Shown: positions 5,735 through 10,640 of the stretch, in pieces
Layout: each line of letters starts with the position of its first letter
Position numbering within the stretch: the first letter of the stretch is position 1
From: Prevotella sp.
GTDB lineage: Bacteria; Bacteroidota; Bacteroidia; Bacteroidales; Bacteroidaceae
Assembly (NCBI GenBank): GCA_022511055.1
Contig: JAFLSH010000088.1
Location: 1-10,640, forward strand
Length of the DNA stretch: 10,640 bases
Reading direction: 5' to 3'
Notes under the pieces: generated by a model
Told to the model about the DNA's origin: nothing
Seen by the model: only the letters and a program-made list of their open reading frames with translations
Database searches by the model: none
Position numbers and translations under genes: made by a program

Positions 5735-7000
5735 ATGGCAAAAGTATTGATGATTGGCGCCGGTGGCGTCGCAACGGTAGCTGCGTTCAAGATAGCACAG
5801 AACGCAGATGTCTTCACGGAGTTCATGATTGCAAGCCGCCGCAAGGAGAAGTGCGACCAGATAGTGGAGGCTATCAGCAAGAAGTGCGAGCAATCGCCAG
5901 AAACCTTCAACATCAACCCCGCAAGCATCAAGACGGCGCAAGTGGATGCCGATGATGTGGAACAGCTGAAGGCGCTGTTCAACAGCTACAAGCCAGAGCT
6001 GGTGATTAACCTTGCCCTACCCTACCAAGACCTGACCATCATGGAGGCGTGCCTGGCCTGCGGGTGCAGCTATCTGGATACGGCCAACTACGAGCCGAAA
6101 GATGAGGCACACTTCGAATACTCGTGGCAGTGGGCCTACCGCGAGCGCTTCAAGGAAGCCGGGCTGACCGCCATACTCGGCTGCGGATTCGACCCGGGCG
6201 TAACAAGCATCTACACGGCATACGCCGCCAAGCACCATTTCAAGGAGATTCAGTATCTGGATATCGTTGACTGCAACGCCGGCGACCACCACAAGGCTTT
6301 CGCCACGAACTTCAACCCGGAAATCAACATCCGCGAGATTACCCAGAAAGGACTTTACTGGGAGAACGGGCAGTGGGTGGAGACTGAGCCGCTGGAAATA
6401 CACAAAGACCTGACCTATCCGGGCATCGGCCCGCGCGACAGCTACCTGTTGCACCATGAGGAGATAGAGTCGCTGGTGATTAACTACCCCACCATCAAGC
6501 GAGCCCGCTTCTGGATGACCTTTGGCCAGCAGTACCTGAAGCATCTGGAGGTAATTCAGAACATTGGCATGAGCCGCATAGACGAGATTGAGTATGAAGC
6601 GCCGCTGGCTGATGGCACAGGCACTGCCAAGGTGAAGATTGTGCCGCTGCAATTCCTCAAGGCCGTGCTGCCCAACCCGCAAGACCTGGGCGAGAACTAC
6701 GAAGGCGAGACCAGCATCGGCTGCCGCATCCGTGGCATCGGCAATGACGGGAAAGAGCATACCTACTACGTCTACAACAACTGCTCGCACCGTGCCGCCT
6801 ACGAAGAGACTGGCATGCAGGGTGTCAGCTATACCACGGGTGTGCCTGCCATGATTGGCGCCATGATGTTCTGCAAGGGAATATGGCGCAAGCCCGGTGT
6901 CTACAACGTAGAGGAGTTCGACCCAGACCCGTTCATGGAGCAGCTGAACAAGCAAGGTCTGCCCTGGCACGAGATACATGACGGAGACTTGGAGCTGTAA
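5735..7000 (+). CDS. Carboxynorspermidine/saccharopine dehydrogenase-family reductase
   Basis: This is a 421-residue NADP-dependent enzyme of the saccharopine dehydrogenase superfamily. The best family match is carboxynorspermidine (carboxyspermidine) dehydrogenase. That enzyme condenses aspartate semialdehyde with a diamine and reduces the imine, giving the precursor that a decarboxylase turns into norspermidine or spermidine. The N-terminal Rossmann fold shows GAGGVA at 8-13 and a basic ASRRKEK segment (33-39) after the second strand, consistent with NADP phosphate binding. LGCGFDPGVTSIY (148-160) is the hallmark of the group, and the C-terminal catalytic/dimer domain follows. I chose ATG 5735 (MAKVLMIGAGG); the open frame further upstream overlaps the preceding gene in another frame. 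The partner decarboxylase is not in the window. Saccharopine metabolism is the less likely alternative. Confidence 0.88.
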   Translation: MAKVLMIGAGGVATVAAFKIAQNADVFTEFMIASRRKEKCDQIVEAISKKCEQSPETFNINPASIKTAQVDADDVEQLKALFNSYKPELVINLALPYQDLTIMEACLACGCSYLDTANYEPKDEAHFEYSWQWAYRERFKEAGLTAILGCGFDPGVTSIYTAYAAKHHFKEIQYLDIVDCNAGDHHKAFATNFNPEINIREITQKGLYWENGQWVETEPLEIHKDLTYPGIGPRDSYLLHHEEIESLVINYPTIKRARFWMTFGQQYLKHLEVIQNIGMSRIDEIEYEAPLADGTGTAKVKIVPLQFLKAVLPNPQDLGENYEGETSIGCRIRGIGNDGKEHTYYVYNNCSHRAAYEETGMQGVSYTTGVPAMIGAMMFCKGIWRKPGVYNVEEFDPDPFMEQLNKQGLPWHEIHDGDLEL

Positions 7001-7023
7001 CAGCCACTGCGAGTGGCAGCTCC
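6991..7023 (+). other. Bulged hairpin enclosing the dehydrogenase stop codon
   Basis: GGAGCTG (6991-6997) pairs with CAGCTCC (7017-7023), and CCACT (7004-7008) pairs with AGTGG (7012-7016) around loop GCG. This stacks 12 bp with a one-sided bulge, 6998-7003, that contains the TAA stop. No T run follows, so it is not itself a terminator; it may protect the mRNA 3' end or be incidental. Confidence 0.4.
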
Positions 7024-7040
7024 GCCACACGGAACAAAAG

Positions 7041-7071
7041 AGCCGCCCTCCTCATGGAAGGCGGCTTTCTT
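7041..7071. terminator. Bidirectional terminator between convergent genes
   Basis: AGCCGCC (7041-7047) pairs with GGCGGCT (7060-7066); after one mismatch TCC/GGA extends the stem around a TCAT loop. TTTCTT follows on the plus strand (7066-7071) and CTTTTGTT on the minus strand (7040-7033). It can serve both the dehydrogenase gene ending at 7000 and the convergent gene ending at 7100. Confidence 0.8.
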
Positions 7072-7099
7072 ATGCCGTATAGCAAAATGGCTGCGCGGC

Positions 7100-8530
7100 T
7101 TAGAGCGGTGTGCCCGGTCTGCTCTGCCAGCCCTTCGAAGAACTCGAACTGGTAGTGCGGCGCTGGGTCGTGCCTTTCTTTGCGCCAGAGGAAGCTGCCC
7201 GCTGCACACGCGAGCCGCCCACCACCTTGCCGCTGCTGTTGAACTGCACGGTCTGCATCTTGCCGCTGGAAGTGTAAATCCAATCGGTGCGGCCGTTGCT
7301 GCTTGAGGCGGTGCGGTCGGGGTCGCCAATGGAAAGAACGACCTCCTGTTCCGTCATGCCGATAAGAACGCGGCCCTGGCGAATGGCGGTGCGAACAGCC
7401 TGGCTCGTCTTGCTTGAAATGCCCTCGCCCACGGCAAACAGATAGCCGAAGTAGTCTTCCTTCTTGCCGTCAATGTCGCCTGTCACATCATCGACATTGA
7501 CAAAGGTAACCTCTTTGTAGTAGACACGGCGCGACTCGGGCTCGGTGAGTGTCAAAGTGACATAGCTGCGCACACCCGTCGGCTTAATATCGTCAATGGT
7601 GAAGGAAGTCATCTTTGGCATGGAAACGGCGCGCTCGCGGCCGTCGTCATTTGTCTTCATCTCGGTGGTGTACTTCGTGTGAACGACTTTGCCAATGTAG
7701 TCCTTGTAGCCTTTCGAGGTCTCCAGCATGGCATCTTGCAGCTCGAAAGAGCCTTCAAAGGCAAACTTGGTGTTGTCCATGATAAACTCATCATCGCGCA
7801 TACCGCTGTTTGTCCTTGAGATAGCCACATTCTGATAGAACTCATTGCCGTCTTTGTCCTCAACGATAATCTTTACGGGGAAGCTGCGCGTTCCCACACC
7901 AACGGCCTTGACTGTCACCAGCTGGTTTTCCTTGACCTTCACCTCCTGGAAACCATCGCTGTCGTAGTCGGTATCTATGCGATAGAGAGTGGCTTTGGTG
8001 AACATCTGCCGACCCACCAGCTTGTCGCGGGCAATGTCTACGTCGCCCAGATAAGCCAGCGTTGGCACACCGAGCTTGCCGTAGCAATAGTCATCGAAAG
8101 AGCCGCTGGGGATTTCGTAGTAGTACGGCTTGTTGTCATCTTGGCAAAGGAAGTTGATGCGCGAATGCCCGTCGGAAGACTCGTTATGACCTTGATAAAT
8201 CATAATCTTGTGCCGAAGTGTCATGCTGCTGACCTCCTTGCCTGTGTTGGCATCGGCAAAAGTCTTGACAATCATGTCATACTTGTCAGGTATTACCATG
8301 AACTTCATGCCTTCCTGCCAGTCGCACAGGCTGTAGAACTTAAAATTCTCGGAAATGAAGTCATGCGCCTTCTCTTCTTCCTGCTTCTCGCCTTCCTGGC
8401 CGTCTTGCACCACAAGAGAGGCAGCTGCCTTCTTGGCATTCTTTGTCTTTACTAAGTAGTCTGCCGATGTCTGGGCAGAAACCGTCATAGACACAAGGGC
8501 AAACCCTGCCGCAAAAATCATCTTCTTCAT
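7100..8530 (-). CDS. Secreted protein with C-terminal BamE/SmpA-like module
   Basis: The gene encodes a 476-residue exported protein of unknown role. A signal peptide covers residues 1-19 (MKKMIFAAGF start, VSA|QT cleavage region). A charged, Gln/Glu/Lys-rich stretch (about 42-55) follows, then a long beta-rich region (about 60-375) without a family I recognise. Residues about 382-438 match the BamE/SmpA/OmlA pattern: RVLIGMTEQEVVLSIGDPD, then WIYTSSGKMQTVQFNSSGKV. This small fold is found in envelope lipoproteins and as a repeat in other Gram-negative secreted proteins. The last 37 residues are Ser/Thr/Arg/Lys-rich and likely disordered. There is no lipobox cysteine, so it is not a BamE lipoprotein. 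I chose ATG 8530 because it starts the signal peptide and lies about 33 nt after a promoter box. It is monocistronic, divergent from dnaK and convergent with the dehydrogenase gene. Confidence 0.85.
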   Translation of the reverse strand: MKKMIFAAGFALVSMTVSAQTSADYLVKTKNAKKAAASLVVQDGQEGEKQEEEKAHDFISENFKFYSLCDWQEGMKFMVIPDKYDMIVKTFADANTGKEVSSMTLRHKIMIYQGHNESSDGHSRINFLCQDDNKPYYYEIPSGSFDDYCYGKLGVPTLAYLGDVDIARDKLVGRQMFTKATLYRIDTDYDSDGFQEVKVKENQLVTVKAVGVGTRSFPVKIIVEDKDGNEFYQNVAISRTNSGMRDDEFIMDNTKFAFEGSFELQDAMLETSKGYKDYIGKVVHTKYTTEMKTNDDGRERAVSMPKMTSFTIDDIKPTGVRSYVTLTLTEPESRRVYYKEVTFVNVDDVTGDIDGKKEDYFGYLFAVGEGISSKTSQAVRTAIRQGRVLIGMTEQEVVLSIGDPDRTASSSNGRTDWIYTSSGKMQTVQFNSSGKVVGGSRVQRAASSGAKKGTTQRRTTSSSSSKGWQSRPGTPL

Positions 8531-8562
8531 ATATGACACGATTATATTTTGTATTCTGTCTG

Positions 8563-8570
8563 CAAAATTA
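8563..8570 (-). promoter_or_regulatory. -7 promoter box of the BamE-like gene
   Basis: The minus strand reads TAATTTTG followed by CAG, an exact TAnnTTTG match 33 nt before the ATG at 8530. A TTTG at 8597-8594 could be the -33 element, though the 23-nt spacer is longer than the usual 19-21. That TTTG lies inside the left arm of the 13-bp inverted repeat. Confidence 0.55.
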
Positions 8571-8588
8571 ATAAATAAATTTGATACT

Positions 8589-8645
8589 TGTGCCAAAATG
8601 ACGTAACAAAAATTATTTTTTCGCAAAAAAAATCATTTTGGCACA
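8589..8645. repeat. Perfect 13-bp inverted repeat between divergent promoters
   Basis: TGTGCCAAAATGA (8589-8601) is the exact reverse complement of TCATTTTGGCACA (8633-8645), with a 31-nt AT-rich spacer between (8602-8632). The left arm covers the candidate -33 element of the minus-strand gene; the right arm covers the -24 element of the sigma-54-like dnaK promoter. Such spaced symmetric arms suit a regulator binding two sites and contacting both promoters. This role is inferred. Confidence 0.65.
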
Positions 8646-8654
8646 TGCTTTGCT
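8638..8654 (+). promoter_or_regulatory. Sigma-54-like -24/-12 promoter of dnaK
   Basis: The sequence TTGGCAC-ATGCT-TTGCT closely matches the sigma-54 consensus YTGGCACG-N4-TTGCW. The invariant GG (8640-8641) and GC (8652-8653) are exactly 10 nt apart, as required; only the G after GGCAC is replaced by A. A start near 8665 would give a leader of about 50 nt to the dnaK ATG. No TTTG/TAnnTTTG housekeeping pair and no CIRCE-type repeat is seen nearby. Whether this organism uses sigma-54 here is unproven. Confidence 0.5.
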
Positions 8655-8715
8655 ATATAATCTGCGGATTTTCATCCAAAAAAACTTGGTAATTAACAAT
8701 AAAAAGATAAGAATT

Positions 8716-10611
8716 ATGGGAAAGATTATTGGTATTGACTTAGGAACAACGAACAGCTGCGTTGCCGTATTCGAAGGCAACGAGCCTGTAGTGATTGCAA
8801 ACAGCGAAGGCAAGCGTACTACGCCTTCAGTGGTTGGTTTCATTGACAACGGCGAGCGTAAGGTGGGCGACCCCGCCAAGCGCCAGGCCATCACCAACCC
8901 TAAGAACACGGTCTACTCCATCAAGCGCTTCATGGGCGAGAACTGGCAGCAGACAGAGAAGGAAATCTCACGTGTACCTTACACGGTTGTCAACGAAGGG
9001 GGCTACCCGCGTGTCGACATCGATGGCCGTAAGTACACGCCGCAGGAAATCTCGGCCATGATACTGCAAAAGATGAAGAAGACTGCCGAGGACTATCTTG
9101 GCCAAGAAGTGACTGATGCCGTCATCACCGTGCCGGCCTACTTCTCTGACTCTCAGCGCCAAGCCACGAAAGAAGCTGGTCAGATTGCCGGCCTCAACGT
9201 GCAGCGCATTGTCAACGAGCCGACTGCTGCCGCTTTGGCATACGGTGTCGACAAGGCCAACAAGGATATGAAGATTGCCGTGTTCGACCTCGGTGGCGGT
9301 ACGTTTGATATCTCTATCCTGGAGTTCGGCGGCGGCGTGTTCGAGGTACTCTCAACCAACGGTGACACTCACCTCGGCGGTGATGACTTTGACCAGGTAA
9401 TCATTGACTGGCTGGTACAGGAGTTCAAGAACGATGAAGGTGCTGACCTGACTGCCGACCCAATGGCCATGCAGCGCCTGAAGGAAGCTGCCGAAAAGGC
9501 CAAGATTGAGCTGTCAAGCTCCACCTCTACAGAGATTAACCTGCCATATATCATGCCTGTAGCCGGTGTGCCCAAGCACCTGGTGAAGACACTGACTCGC
9601 GCCAAGTTCGAGCAGCTGGCCCACGGGCTGATTCAGGCTTGTCTGGCTCCGTGTCAGAAGGCCATCGCCGATGCCAAGCTGACTACTGCCGACATAGATG
9701 AGGTCATCCTCGTTGGTGGCTCAAGCCGCATCCCCGCCGTACAGGAACTCGTGAAGAACTACTTCGGCAAAGAGCCTTCAAAGGGTGTTAATCCTGATGA
9801 GGTAGTAGCCGTTGGCGCCTCTATTCAGGGTGCAATCCTCAACAAAGAGGGCGGAGTGGGCGACATTGTCCTGCTCGATGTTACTCCGCTGACATTGGGT
9901 ATCGAGACACTCGGCGGCGTAATGACCAAGCTGATTGAGGCCAACACGACTATTCCTTGCAAGAAGAGCGAGACCTTCTCAACTGCGGCCGACAACCAGA
10001 CCGAAGTGACTATCCACGTGTTACAGGGTGAGCGCCCCATGGCTTCTCAGAACAAGTCCATCGGCCAGTTCAACCTCACAGGCATCGCACCTGCCCGCCG
10101 CGGCGTACCTCAGATTGAGGTGACCTTTGACATCGATGCAAACGGCATCTTGAAAGTGTCGGCAAAAGATAAGGCAACAGGCAAGGAGCAGGCCATCCGC
10201 ATCGAGGCTTCGTCTGGTCTTTCTCAGGATGAGATTAACCGCATGAAAGCCGAGGCTGAGCAGAACGCCGAGAACGACAAGAAGGAACGCGAGCGTGTCG
10301 ACAAGATGAATCAGGCAGACTCCATGATATTCCAGACTGAGACTTTCCTGACCGAGAATGGTGACAAGATTGGTGCTGACAAGGCCAACGTCGAGCAGGC
10401 TGTACAGCAGCTGAAAGATGCTCACAAGAGCGGTGACATCGCTGCCATTGACAGTGCCATTGCCAACCTGAACCAAGTCATGCAGGCCGCCTCTGCCAAG
10501 ATGTACCAACAGGGGCAAGCTGGTCCTCAGCCCGATGCTGATGCCGGCCAGCAGGCTCAGTCAAACCCGAATGACGATGTTCAAGATGCCGATTTCGAGG
10601 AAGTCCATTAA
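8716..10611 (+). CDS. dnaK: Hsp70 chaperone DnaK
   Basis: This is a full-length cytoplasmic Hsp70 of 631 residues that uses ATP cycles to bind and release unfolded proteins with DnaJ and GrpE. The ATPase domain shows IIGIDLGTTNSCVAV (4-18), Lys70 in YSIKRFMG, VNEPTAAALAYG (166-177, Glu168), DLGGGTFDIS (191-200), GDTHLGGDDFD (216-226; Thr218 corresponds to the autophosphorylated Thr199 of E. coli) and ILVGGSSRIPAVQ (331-343). The linker and start of the substrate domain follow as LLDVTPLTLGIETLGG (386-401). A Gln/Pro/Asp-rich tail ends in EEVH. I chose ATG 8716 (MGKIIGIDLG); the in-frame ATG at 8638 lies within the promoter. No dnaJ or grpE is adjacent; downstream DNA to the window end shows no gene. 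Confidence 0.98.
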   Translation: MGKIIGIDLGTTNSCVAVFEGNEPVVIANSEGKRTTPSVVGFIDNGERKVGDPAKRQAITNPKNTVYSIKRFMGENWQQTEKEISRVPYTVVNEGGYPRVDIDGRKYTPQEISAMILQKMKKTAEDYLGQEVTDAVITVPAYFSDSQRQATKEAGQIAGLNVQRIVNEPTAAALAYGVDKANKDMKIAVFDLGGGTFDISILEFGGGVFEVLSTNGDTHLGGDDFDQVIIDWLVQEFKNDEGADLTADPMAMQRLKEAAEKAKIELSSSTSTEINLPYIMPVAGVPKHLVKTLTRAKFEQLAHGLIQACLAPCQKAIADAKLTTADIDEVILVGGSSRIPAVQELVKNYFGKEPSKGVNPDEVVAVGASIQGAILNKEGGVGDIVLLDVTPLTLGIETLGGVMTKLIEANTTIPCKKSETFSTAADNQTEVTIHVLQGERPMASQNKSIGQFNLTGIAPARRGVPQIEVTFDIDANGILKVSAKDKATGKEQAIRIEASSGLSQDEINRMKAEAEQNAENDKKERERVDKMNQADSMIFQTETFLTENGDKIGADKANVEQAVQQLKDAHKSGDIAAIDSAIANLNQVMQAASAKMYQQGQAGPQPDADAGQQAQSNPNDDVQDADFEEVH

Positions 10612-10640
10612 TAACTCAAACTGAAACAAAGTAATTTCAC

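Noticed and set aside
6017..7030. Long minus-strand open frame (337 codons) antisense to the dehydrogenase gene
   Set aside because: The plus-strand frame has Rossmann and FDPGVT motifs. The antisense product shows no family features and runs into the terminator region.
8656..8661. TATAAT-like hexamer upstream of dnaK as a sigma-70 -10 box
   Set aside because: Bacteroidetes primary promoters use TAnnTTTG rather than TATAAT, and no matching -33 element is at the right spacing. It is probably part of the AT-rich spacer.
8638..8715. Upstream in-frame start for dnaK at 8638
   Set aside because: It would add 26 residues before the invariant Hsp70 N-terminus and lies within the candidate promoter.

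Overview
The window looks like chromosomal DNA of a Bacteroidales bacterium, most likely from the Prevotella group. Four things point there. Coding DNA is moderately GC-rich while the intergenic DNA is very AT-rich. Start codons lack Shine-Dalgarno sequences. Upstream regions carry TAnnTTTG boxes typical of the Bacteroidetes primary sigma factor. The gene content fits too: PCMD-type surface proteins, a Bacteroidales-type lipoprotein signal, a carboxynorspermidine dehydrogenase-like enzyme and a stand-alone dnaK. The genus is an inference from gene flavour, not a phylogeny.

Layout. Positions 1-236 hold a cluster of short inverted repeats, including a perfect 21-bp palindrome. From 3756 down to 237 on the minus strand is a tight three-gene operon for cell-envelope proteins: a lipoprotein with a C-terminal PCMD-like domain, a small outer-membrane beta-barrel protein (4-nt overlap), and a secreted protein with a calycin-like domain, a PCMD-like domain and a sorting-like tail (14-nt gap). 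A 351-bp intergenic stretch follows, with the operon's likely promoters and a strong terminator for the next gene. That gene is rhaD (minus strand, start near 4917), encoding rhamnulose-1-phosphate aldolase, with no other rhamnose gene in view.

rhaD is divergent from a plus-strand pair: a conserved cytoplasmic protein of unknown function (5076-5699) and a carboxynorspermidine/saccharopine dehydrogenase-like enzyme (5735-7000). The divergent rhaD intergenic region contains three perfect short dyads next to two promoter boxes. A bidirectional terminator lies between the dehydrogenase gene and a convergent minus-strand gene (8530-7100) for a secreted protein with a BamE/SmpA-like C-terminal module. 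That gene is divergent from dnaK (8716-10611). Their shared 185-bp upstream region holds a perfect 13-bp inverted repeat whose right arm overlaps a near-consensus sigma-54 promoter pointing at dnaK.

Functionally this is a mix of core metabolism and stress genes (sugar catabolism, probable polyamine synthesis, chaperone) and envelope proteins. I see no mobile element, CRISPR array, tRNA or rRNA. The observations most worth following up are the regulatory architecture upstream of dnaK and rhaD and the PCMD/beta-barrel/PCMD operon.
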